Assembly: GCA_949358305.1 (NCBI GenBank)
Contig: OX442319.1
Location: forward strand, 9,238,001 to 9,302,000
DNA: 64,000 nucleotides
Source of the DNA: Strigamia acuminata
Taxonomy: Eukaryota > Arthropoda > Chilopoda > Geophilomorpha > Linotaeniidae
Direction of reading: 5' to 3'
The notes beneath the pieces were generated by a model. That model worked only from the letters and a program-made list of their open reading frames with translations, was not told where the DNA came from and ran no database searches. The translations under genes were made by a program, and so were the position numbers. Every line of letters begins with the position of its first letter. Within the stretch, counting starts at the first letter, position 1. Positions 1-9,052 of this stretch are shown here, piece after piece.

Positions 1-3000
1 ATGCGGATTTTTTGGATCAATGACTAAAATTCCTTCCGGAATTCTTGGATCCCAAGGAATTCTTAATTCTCGGAAAAAATTTAAGAAAGCAGGAGAATAA
101 TCTCTGCCTCTTGTTACAGTTGTTCTCAAACTGAATGCAAATTCGCGTAGATACTCATCCCATTGGTCATGAATATCTAAATAAATCGAAACTAAATATT
201 TAATATCTCGATTGGTTCTCTCCACAGGATTGCTTTGTGGATGATAAATCGATGTCGGTGTTCGCGACATGTCGAATTTTTTGCAAAATTCTTTATAGAC
301 CTGTGATCGAAATTGTGGTCCATTATCACTTATGATTTGTCTCGGAAATCCGAAAGTCATTGATAAGTGATAAATTGTGTTGGCAACTTTTATTGCCGTT
401 GGATTACACATTGGAAATAATTCGGGCCAATGTGTAGCGACATCTACGATGACGCAAATGTGGGTATTGTTTTTTCTGGTTCTTGGTTTGGGACCAGACA
501 AATCCACACTGAGGCAGTCAAATGGTCCAAATGGTCCAATTTGAGCGCCTTCAATTTCGGTCTTTGATCTCGGCTTACATGCCTGACATCCTTGACAATG
601 TTGAATAAAACGTGTAATATCACGTTTCATACCTTTCCAGGTATAAACTCTTCGAGTTCGGTACATTGTCCTCGCAATGCCTGGGTGGCCGGACAGTGGA
701 TGTCCGTGCATCAACCAAATGATTTTATAAATCAATTTTCTTGGCACAACAACTTTAAGTGCCCTACCATCCTCTCCCAATTCATCGGTGGAGGTAGGAT
801 GATAATGGAGTAGCATATCTTCTTCAATGAGATAAGTACTCGCGTGTCTTTCAAAGTTTCTTCTTTGAAGACGAGTTACTATGTAACTTGGATATTGCTT
901 GTTTAGCAAGTAATTGCGAATATGTTGGCAAAATTCGTCTGCTTTTTGCGCTGCAATAATGTCATCTCTCGTTGGAGGATCACATTCTAATTGCTTCGCA
1001 ATTTTAGCTGCAAATGCTTTAATTAAAACATTTGTTGTTGGCAGCTCGAATTTTTTAGCCATCATAGCTCTTAATTCGACGTCAGGGGTTCCTGACGGAT
1101 CATGCATGTTAATACAAAAATTAATTAATGCTTGATCGTCGTCATTAACTATTATTGACTTGGGTAATTCGTTCAATTTTCCCATTTGCCAATTTCGGCA
1201 AGGAGATGGACAATATGATAATAAATCATCATTATCGCCATCGTCTTCTGGTTCGTCAGGTGCGCTGACAGGTGCACGTGACAATGCGTCTGCTATTACA
1301 TTTAGCGGACCTTTGACGTATTGTATTTCGAACGAATACGCCATCAGCTCCATTTGCCAACGAGCTAATCTGCCCGACGGGTCAGATAACGACATCAACC
1401 ACTTAAGTGCTTGGTGATCCGTTTGTACAGTGAATGTAGTGTACTCTAAGTATGGGCGAAATTTGCGTAATCCCCATACCACTGCGAGACATTCTAATTC
1501 TGTCACAGTATAATTCTTTTCAGCGGGTTGCAAGCTTCTGCTTGCATACACGCATGGCATTTCGACTTCTTGGCCATCCACATTTTTCTTTTGTGTAAGG
1601 GCTGCACCCAACCCTTGTTTACTGGCGTCAGTATGAACAATAAATGGCATGTACAAGTCAGGCATCTTCATTGTTTCAGCATTCGTAAGCAGGTCTTTTA
1701 TTGCGTCGAATGCTGCTTGATGATGCAGTTCCCAATCGAACTCCGCATCTTTCTTCAAGAGTGGCCTTAGTGGTTCTGCCACTGTGGCCAAATTCTTGAT
1801 TAGGCGGTGAAAGAAATTCACCATGCCTAGAAATCTTTGTAATTCCTTAAGATTGGTAGGAGCAGGAAATTGCGTAATTGCAGCGACTTTTTTAGGGTCT
1901 ACTGCAAGTCCTTCTACTCCTACTTTGTAGCCTAGAAAAATTAATTCCTTTCTACAGAGATGCGTCTTGCCAGGGTGCGCATGTAAATTAGCTTCTGCCA
2001 ATTTTTTAAACACTATATCTAAATGTTTAATGTGTTCTTCGAACGATTTGGATACAACAATTATGTCATCCAAATATGCCCATGCAAATTTTCTGTAAAC
2101 GTCACCCAAAACTTTTTCCATTAATTCTTGGAAGGTAGTTGGTGCGTTTACTAATCCGAAAGGCATGACTAAAAACATTAGTCTTCCCATTGGGCTCCAG
2201 AAGGCAGTTTTTTCTCTGTCTTCAGGTCGCAATTCTATCTGCCAATATCCCTTGGTCAGATCTATAGTACTGACCCATTCGAATTCTCCGATTTCTCGCA
2301 GAATTTCCTCAATTGTTGGCATTTGAGGTGGGTTGTACTTAGTATGTGTATTGATGGGGCGAAAATCAATGCACAAGCGTGGGTCGTTTCCTGGTCGCAT
2401 GACTAGGACTGGCCGCATTCCGTAATCGCCTTCAGCTTTGACGACTACGCCTTTGTCAATCATGTCTTGACAAAGTTGTCTGATTATTTCCCTTTTTTGA
2501 GGGTTTATGCTCTTAAAGGGGACACGGATGGGTTTCTCCGTGTCAAGCTCAATTTTGTGCTTAACCAGGTGTGTTTTACCTGGATCTTTAGAAATAATCC
2601 TTTTATGTTTGGATAACATCTTTTCTAATAATTTGGATTGCTCCAAATTTAAGTTAGCTTCTTCGACTAACTTTTGGATGAAATTCTCTTCATCAATTTT
2701 GCCTTGAGTTACACTTGCAGCGTAAGCTTTTGCAAAGGTCACAAATGAGGAATCGGGTTCCTCCACTTTCTCCAAATAACGTTCCAGCAACGCTTGTGGA
2801 ATGTAGGGTAAATCTGCATCCACAGGTTGCGTGAAATTCCAAGACATCGTCTGTGGATTAGGTTGGATTTTTAATTTATTCATAAAATCGCAACCCAATA
2901 GTACCATTGGATACTTATTTGGTATTACGATGAACGGATGACGTAACGTGCCATGTGTCCACCGAAATGAAAGATGGATGGTTCCATCTGGAGTGACTTC

Positions 3001-3573
3001 TTCACTTGCCGTCGTGACTCTGACACCAGGTCCGATAGGTCGCAGATATTTTTCTAGACCTAATTGATTAATAACTGAAGTGGCTAGGAAGCTTTTATTT
3101 GCTCCTGAGTCCAACATTCCGGTTATTACACCTTTTAACGTTTCTAACTTTAACGTTGGAAGGTCATGGCTGTTTGGTATTCCAGCCACTTTGCACTCAA
3201 ACTTGCGCAATTTATGATGAACTGTAATTGGAGGCTCCAAAGGCAATTCATCTAATAACTCATTGGTATCAAGAGTTGTAGCTGCAAATAACTTAATGCA
3301 TTCCTCAATTCCAGGTGTCTCTGGAACTGAGCTTGGTCTATCGTCTTTAACTTCGACTTTATCTTGAATATTGGAAGTGTCTTCTTCAGTCGGGGTTTCG
3401 CCGACAATCTCCTTTTTTACATCAAGAGATCCTTTTTCTTTTAGTTCTGTTTGACGAATTAATTCATCAATAACTTCTCCAACATCTTCCATTATCTTCA
3501 GATTTTCATTCTCTGATTCCGATTTCGGAGGTGACGCAGCGTCCACTAGACCTGATGGATCTGCGTCTACAAG
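1..3573 (-). CDS. pol: Ty3/gypsy Pol polyprotein (protease-RT-RNase H-integrase), cut by window edge
   Basis: I read every triplet from the frameshift site to base 1 and found no stop, so 1,191 codons are open and the frame runs out of the window. Numbering from the shift site, the landmarks are all in one frame. The aspartic protease Asp-Ser-Gly is near residue 155, the reverse transcriptase YLDD box near 500 (2065-2076), and an RNase H Thr-Asp-Ala-Ser near 648. The integrase has an HHCC zinc site ending near 992-1000 and catalytic Asp, Asp and Glu near 1024, 1083 and 1118. The order protease-RT-RNase H-integrase is that of Ty3/gypsy, not Ty1/copia. Pol would copy the element RNA and insert the cDNA. 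It has no start codon of its own and follows gag in the -1 frame. Whether a chromodomain or env follows lies outside the window. The clade is not assigned. Confidence 0.95.
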
Positions 3574-6500
3574 TTTTTTCGAAACATGTCAGTTATGATC
3601 TTGACTGCTTTTTCAAACTCAGCTGTTGACACTGGTTTGTCCTTTTTAGAGGAAGGGCAGTCTTTTTGCCAATGCCCTAATTTTTTGCATAAATTGCATG
3701 GATCAGTGGCAGGCGATTTCTTTTTCGTTGCTGCTGGCGAGGCAGAACGAGAACGAGCGTCAGACCGGCGCTCTGGCGACACCGCAGGTGACTTTGAATT
3801 CCTTTCGGTATTCACCTTTGATGCGTCAAATGAAACATTTTTTGGTTTCATCCTTGGCTTCCATTTGCCCGCAACGGGGTTATTTTTTGCTAACAACGCC
3901 GCTGCTTTGGCCAATAAAGCCATCGTCTCGTCTCCTGTTTCCTCCTCCTCTTCAGCTTCTTCAGCTTCAGACGACGGAGTTTCAGCTCCAGTTATATTTG
4001 CGTGTAACTTAGGGACTGAATGAGGATTTTTGACGTCCTTTTTGGAAGATTCTTTTTTCGAACTCTTCTCATCCACTTCGTCTAGAAAGTCTTCGTAACT
4101 AGGTGGCTGCAACAATTTCAAACCATTAAAGGTTTCATTGTTTTGCTCAGCGAGTCTTTTCTCTCGCTTTAAGTACGCTGACCTTTCGGCTTCTGTAAGA
4201 TAAGCTTTGTACTTTTCGTCAATGCGCAATTGATTGACTTCCATGAACTCGTTTAACTCGGAGAATTTCCCCGGGTCGGGAGCGTCCGACATCATCAGAA
4301 TATTTTTACTATATTCTGTGAGGCCAGCTCTAAACTGATCATCTGCTGTTGCATCAGTAACAGCATGTGGCATTCTGCCAAGCAGATTCTCTGCTCTTAG
4401 CATGTACGAATGTAAGCTTTCGCCTTTTCGTTGCTTAAGACATCTCCAGAGCGTCTTGATGTCTTCGCTCGATTCACCAAATTTAAACATAAATTGTTTA
4501 ACGAAGTCATCCCACTTCGTGAAGTCTTTCCTGCGAAACCACTCCTTGACACCGCCAACTAGTATTCTTGGTACTAGATGGGCCAATGCACCTTCACAGC
4601 TAAAACTGTGAACTTTGCCTAGTTCGAATATTTCCAGCAAGAGGTTTGACCCTGCTTGCCAATTTCCATTATAGGCATGTGGGATAACTCGATCCCATCT
4701 AATGAACTTTTCATCTGTTGTTTGATGAGTCCATTTATCAGAAGTAAATTCACTTATTTTTTGCAAAATAATTTTATCCCTTCTGCTTTTTCGCTGTTGT
4801 TGAGCATTTTGCCTCAACAACTGGTCAATCTCATCTTTCGTGTAGAAATCGGGTCTTTGAGTTCTACTACGTGTTCTGTGACGAGATCGCCCTCTCACAC
4901 TGGGACGTGAGGAATCTGTATCTGACGCAGATTCATGATTCGGATTTGGCGGCGGATCAGGGTCCGGAGGATCGTCGCCATCTGGCGGACGACGGTCTCC
5001 ATTTGGTGGTCCCCTTCCATTTCGATTGCCATTCGAATTGTGGTCACGTGAGTGGCCACCTCCATGTCCATCTGAACTATCTCCACCTGGTGGGTCACCA
5101 CCTGGCGGATTTCCACGGTATCTCGGCCCATCACGGATGTCGTTATGACAATCTCGTTTTGGTGAGCCTTCTCGCGGATTATCGTGTGACCGTCCACGAT
5201 CGTGTGGTTTCTCACGTTCTTTATTCTTTTTCTCTAGCATTCCGATTAATCGGTCGCTATTGCTAAAGAATCGATCCGAATCTTGCGTAATTTTTGGGGA
5301 ATGATATTCGGTCGGGTCTGGTTGTCGCTTTCGCTTTTTGCGACTGTGATGACTGTTACGGCTTCCACGACTACTGCGTGAGTCATCACTGTCAGTCCAA
5401 CTTGATTGTCGACTGACTTTTGGTTTAGCTGATGTTAAATCAATCAACTCAGGTGATTTGGAAGCACCTTTTTGCAAAACTGGGGCTGGCTTTGCAAAAT
5501 TATCTTCGCCACAAACGTCTTGTACTTTTTGTACTACTACTGCAAAGTTCTCTTGTACCGTCAATAGATCTGCGCGAAGAATTTCGTTTTCACGAGCTTG
5601 CGCAGCTAAGTCGGCACGTAATAACTGCTCTGCAGTACTTTGACTTTTGGCGGCTAGACCAGCATCAATTACGGACTGCTGTCGAGCGAGAAATACTTCG
5701 TTTTCTCGTTGTGCTAATCTCTTAGCTCTTGCTGCTTGCTCTGCAGCATGATTCTCGTAATTTCGAGAAGTGGAGGGAATTACTTCCCTCGCTCGAACTG
5801 GGGCGGTTAGTTCGGCAGTCATTAAATTTGTGTTGGCTTCTCGCAAATTTGCGTTGGCCAATCTCAAATTTTCATTAGCAATTTCTAAATCTTTTTGGGC
5901 TTGATTTAGTTGCTCGAGCCTTTGTTGTTGCTCTTCGTCAGTAATTAGCCAGGAAGCTTTTTCCTGCTCTAATTGTAACAACTTAACATGGTCATTCGCA
6001 CGTTGTTGTTTTAGTTCGGCATTTTGCTGATGCATTTCTGCACGCATTCGCTCGAACTCTGCTTGCAAGCTTGTTCTGACGATTTCAACGTCTTTTTGGC
6101 TTTGTTTGCGAACCATAGCTTTGTGGATTTGTTCCACAGTCATTTCGCTAGTGACTTTTACTCCCTCGAGCCTAGCTTGCTCACGGAGTGCGTCCATCAT
6201 GGTTACACGCACGGGAGAATGAGAAACTTCCATATTGGAGTTCTCAGAATCTTGTTGTGCTGCACCTTGAACCGGTGATGAATTCAGCGAGTGCTCTGCA
6301 CTTGATGATTGAATTCGTAAATTCAAATCATCGTTTTGCGACTTGGAACGGCCACTTCCAGTTGGATTGTTTAAGTCCAACTGGCCGCTTGGCGGGGATG
6401 GCTGTTGTCGCTCCAACGCTTGCGTGAATTCATTCACGATTAACTGTGCCGAGTTACAGTTAGCTGTTTGATCCATAGTTTCAAACAGTTCTTGTGACTC

Positions 6501-6590
6501 AGTCACTTCTTGATCCACGACTGGTAGATCGATGGCCACTCGTCTCTTCGCTGGTCTGCCTCTCGGTCTCTTTTCGCCTGGAGTCGCCAT
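3567..6590 (-). CDS. gag: Ty3/gypsy Gag, unusually long (1007 aa)
   Basis: Structural protein forming the retrotransposon particle. An AT-hook-like Arg-Gly-Arg-Pro core within basic residues lies at about 7-17. A Gln/Glu/Leu-rich coiled-coil region spans about 135-375. A charged, Gly/Pro/Asp-rich disordered stretch lies at about 490-555, followed by an Arg-Ser patch near 563-577. A retrotransposon capsid-like domain covers about 615-770 (Trp-rich, with 'GGVKEWFRRKDF'). A single CCHC knuckle (C-x2-C-x4-H-x4-C) sits at about 965-978, as in nucleocapsids. Gag of most Ty3/gypsy elements is a few hundred residues, so the N-terminal half is extra. The start is the first ATG after the leader, about 95 bp past the primer site. 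The last codons form the frameshift signal. There is no internal stop or frameshift, which suggests a recent insertion. Confidence 0.93.
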   Translation of the reverse strand: MATPGEKRPRGRPAKRRVAIDLPVVDQEVTESQELFETMDQTANCNSAQLIVNEFTQALERQQPSPPSGQLDLNNPTGSGRSKSQNDDLNLRIQSSSAEHSLNSSPVQGAAQQDSENSNMEVSHSPVRVTMMDALREQARLEGVKVTSEMTVEQIHKAMVRKQSQKDVEIVRTSLQAEFERMRAEMHQQNAELKQQRANDHVKLLQLEQEKASWLITDEEQQQRLEQLNQAQKDLEIANENLRLANANLREANTNLMTAELTAPVRAREVIPSTSRNYENHAAEQAARAKRLAQRENEVFLARQQSVIDAGLAAKSQSTAEQLLRADLAAQARENEILRADLLTVQENFAVVVQKVQDVCGEDNFAKPAPVLQKGASKSPELIDLTSAKPKVSRQSSWTDSDDSRSSRGSRNSHHSRKKRKRQPDPTEYHSPKITQDSDRFFSNSDRLIGMLEKKNKEREKPHDRGRSHDNPREGSPKRDCHNDIRDGPRYRGNPPGGDPPGGDSSDGHGGGHSRDHNSNGNRNGRGPPNGDRRPPDGDDPPDPDPPPNPNHESASDTDSSRPSVRGRSRHRTRSRTQRPDFYTKDEIDQLLRQNAQQQRKSRRDKIILQKISEFTSDKWTHQTTDEKFIRWDRVIPHAYNGNWQAGSNLLLEIFELGKVHSFSCEGALAHLVPRILVGGVKEWFRRKDFTKWDDFVKQFMFKFGESSEDIKTLWRCLKQRKGESLHSYMLRAENLLGRMPHAVTDATADDQFRAGLTEYSKNILMMSDAPDPGKFSELNEFMEVNQLRIDEKYKAYLTEAERSAYLKREKRLAEQNNETFNGLKLLQPPSYEDFLDEVDEKSSKKESSKKDVKNPHSVPKLHANITGAETPSSEAEEAEEEEETGDETMALLAKAAALLAKNNPVAGKWKPRMKPKNVSFDASKVNTERNSKSPAVSPERRSDARSRSASPAATKKKSPATDPCNLCKKLGHWQKDCPSSKKDKPVSTAEFEKAVKIITDMFRKNL
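3573..3579 (-). promoter_or_regulatory. -1 programmed frameshift site, A AAA AAC
   Basis: In the gag frame the codons read CGA AAA AAC TTG TAG, so the heptamer A AAA AAC ends one codon before the gag stop. Pol is open in the -1 frame directly from here. This is the canonical X XXY YYZ slippery sequence of retroviruses. I did not model a downstream stimulatory stem or pseudoknot. Confidence 0.85.
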
Positions 6591-6684
6591 TTTTCAAATG
6601 AAGACAAAGAAAGGATAGAGAAGAAAGATAAGCAAGATAAAAATGGCGGGTAAATTTTAAACTATCAAAATTTATACAATGACT
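6591..6684 (-). other. Retrotransposon untranslated leader
   Basis: This short purine-rich stretch lies between the primer binding site and the gag ATG. It would hold any packaging signal. No ORF is evident. Confidence 0.6.
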
Positions 6685-6702
6685 ATCCCGGACGGGCCCC
6701 CA
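6685..6702 (-). promoter_or_regulatory. Primer binding site, tRNA-Pro type
   Basis: On the minus strand the 18 bases read TGGGGGCCCGTCCGGGAT. This complements a tRNA-Pro 3' end (…GGGCCCCCA) and closely resembles the proline PBS of murine leukaemia viruses. It lies two bases after the inferred LTR end (…GCAGCA). Confidence 0.85.
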
Positions 6703-6704
6703 CG

Positions 6705-7663
6705 TGCTGCGATCCGGGTTTTTATCTACTTAATTTCTAATAAATTAAGCAGAAACCGCAGGTGAATGCTTAACAAGACTTATATCGCGGCCGAAACTTG
6801 TCTAGGGTTAAGTTTATGGAAATAAAGGCACAATTTAATATGGTAATAAAAATCACACAAATATTTATTCTTTAAATTACAATATATATTAAAAACGATG
6901 GAAATATCACAGAATGCGACAAGTCGCAAGAATAAATGAGCGGGAACAATGGAAGGGCTTGCAACGACTGTTGCAAGCTACAAAGCGCTAAAATGGCGCT
7001 TAAACAACACACAGTTGTTAGGCGAAGGCGAATTGTCTTCGTTTGCTGAACTCACGAACGATGGTCGAAGACGATGGTTCTCGTGGGCTCCTTCTACGGC
7101 TCGTGCGACGGCTCGGCGGCGGTGGTTGACGGCTGTAGGCGTCCGGCTCTCGTACGATGGCGGTGGCTGTCGTTCGCGCGGCAGCGACGGCGATGGTTCA
7201 CGATCGTCGGGAAACTTCTACTTCTCGATAGCTGGAATTAGCGACGGCTAATTCAAGCTGAATTGCTGGCTTTGTGCGTTTGATACACAAAGATAGCAGG
7301 CGAAACTGAGTTACAACGGTCCTCTATCAATACTTTTCTTTCAGGAGCAAAAGCAGTGATGTTGAGGTTGTTGTTGTATTTTTCAGAGTCCCGATTTGAG
7401 CCAAGACGCGAGCCCAGCACGCTTCAATATTGCGCAGAAAACCTGCGCACTTAGCTCAAATGGGTGCAACTAGTGGTTATTACACCATATTGCACCATAA
7501 CGGCTAATAACCGTTTTCACCCCGGACAACCTGGGGTGATATGTGCCTAGAGAGGATTTCTCCCCTCGGTCACATGATCTGACTTGGCGTGTGCCACAGT
7601 CAAATTAATTAGAAGATAATTAATTTAATCTTCTAAGTTGGTGAATATTTTGAGATCACCACA
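6705..7663 (-). mobile_element. 5' long terminal repeat of the Ty3/gypsy element
   Basis: The inner end is set by the primer site: the LTR ends in …GCAGCA at 6705. The outer end is inferred from a TG…CA match, with the minus strand beginning TGTGGTGATC at 7663. That gives 959 bp. It should carry the element promoter and polyadenylation site. The partner LTR is outside the window, so neither the length nor the target-site duplication can be checked. Plus-strand ORFs inside it are spurious. Confidence 0.65.
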
Positions 7664-7697
7664 ATTTCTAAATATAAATGAAAGTTTTTGATTGCAG

Positions 7698-7866
7698 TGT
7701 AGCAATGGCCCCATGAGGGATAAGAGGGATGGTGAGGGAGGTATTGATGGTTTTTCGTCTCTTTTTTCTTCTTCCTGTAATTCTCATGATGTGTGTGCAT
7801 CTGAGACTGCCTTATGCGACCACTCGAATTCATTAGAGGCAGCTGCTGACAGTGTTGAGAAAGTTG
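7698..7866 (+). CDS. Probable internal exon of an unrecognised gene
   Basis: The acceptor tttttgattgcag precedes an open frame of 56 codons plus one base, starting Cys-Ser-Asn-Gly-Pro-Met-Arg-Asp. It ends at a donor, GTTG|gtatgg. The composition (Ser, Asp, Glu, no low-complexity repeat) looks coding. It sits only about 34 bp from the outer end of the retrotransposon LTR, so earlier exons, if they exist, lie beyond the element and outside the window. It may belong with the long exon at 9053, but the phases do not join directly (one base left here, two needed there). An intermediate exon or a different donor would be required. Confidence 0.45.
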
Positions 7867-8689
7867 GTATGGTAATCTGTGAAATTCTCTGACATCTAAT
7901 GGTATTTTAAGTGCAGTAAATCATTTAGTCATGCAGAAATCGCTGCGTTTGAAAAAGCCGTGTTTTTTTAAGTGTTTTCCTCCTTTAAATTTTATTGGCC
8001 ATTTTTGCGCTACGGTACAATGACTTTCCGATGTTTATCAATAATGTATATTCATATTTTAGTTGTGCAAATAGGGCAGTGTGGGGGACGGCTTTTGTGT
8101 TAATATCGTGACAACTTTCACCTTTAATTGCATACTGCATAGTTGTTGGGAAACAGATCAAAACATATCTCATTTCAATGTTGGCACGGCTTCAAAAACC
8201 ATCCAGAAGCTGAACGATCGAATTGCCATTCTGTTTGAGATCAATTTGGACGGAGAAAGCTGTGGAACCAAGAAAATTTGAAAATAGTTAGAGGCACTTT
8301 TGTGGACCTCTCTAGAGGAAAAAAAGTATTTGATCACCACTAACTGAAGAATCAATTGTTGTAAAGTGATCTTTCCTCATTGCAAAGTATTGGATTACAA
8401 TATCTTTTTGTTAAAGTGTGTATATCAATTTCTGTGCAGTGAAAAACACTCTTGAGTTTTGCTAATCATATAACTGACGTGAAGTTCACATGCACGCACC
8501 TTTTTAAAAGCAATTTAGAGTCTTTTTACTTAAAAGTTTGTCATGCTTTTTATTGTAAATGATTTTTTAGCGAGACAAAAAAAAATTATTTAGTGAAAAA
8601 CATAGTAAGTGGAAAACCTAATATTTATTTAGTTGGAAATTAGGGAAATTAGGGGGGGGGTTTAAATTTAATCCCTCCCAATAATAGTA
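7867..8689 (+). other. Putative intron, no supported gene
   Basis: AT-rich DNA between the two candidate exons. A 68-codon open frame ending at 8281 follows a weak acceptor at 8075, but its phase does not match the upstream exon. I therefore do not call it. Confidence 0.4.
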
Positions 8690-8946
8690 GGTGCATTCAA
8701 AAACTCTAAAACGTATGCAAAACTCATTTCGTGTTTGTACGTGATGTCATTCCCATTGAAATAATAAAATCAGAGAAATAACAAGGAAAATGAGAATTAA
8801 ACAACAACAAAGCAATAAATTACAATAAAAGAGGATAATAAACACAGTAAGTAAAAAATAACAGTAATGATGTTATTCAATGGGAATGACGTCACGTACA
8901 AACACGAAACGAGTTTTTCATACGTTTTAGAGTTTTTGAATGCACC
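8690..8946 (+). mobile_element. MITE with about 70-bp inverted repeats and TA flanks
   Basis: The left arm starts GGTGCATTCAAAAACTC and runs to about 8760. The right arm (about 8876-8946) is its near-exact reverse complement. Both ends abut TA (8688-8689 and 8947-8948), the signature of Tc1/mariner-type insertion. The 115-bp core is A-rich and non-coding, so this is a non-autonomous element. Confidence 0.85.
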
Positions 8947-9052
8947 TAGTGTGTGTATCACAATTTCATTGGCTCTTACTGGAAACCATGTTGCATAGGT
9001 GCAAAGTACACGGAACCTTGTAGTTACTAAGAATATTCCTGTTTATTTGCAG

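Noticed and set aside
3586-6427. Several plus-strand open frames of 60-145 codons.
   Set aside because: They are shadows of gag on the opposite strand, which has a recognisable CCHC motif and capsid region.
8063-8098. A frame reading Val-Val-Gln-Ile-Gly-Gln-Cys-Gly, like the start of tubulins.
   Set aside because: The match stops after eight residues and a stop codon follows. No other tubulin sequence is nearby, so it is taken as chance.
8075-8281. Open frame of 68 codons as an exon of the unrecognised gene.
   Set aside because: The acceptor is weak, and the phase does not match the exon ending at 7866.
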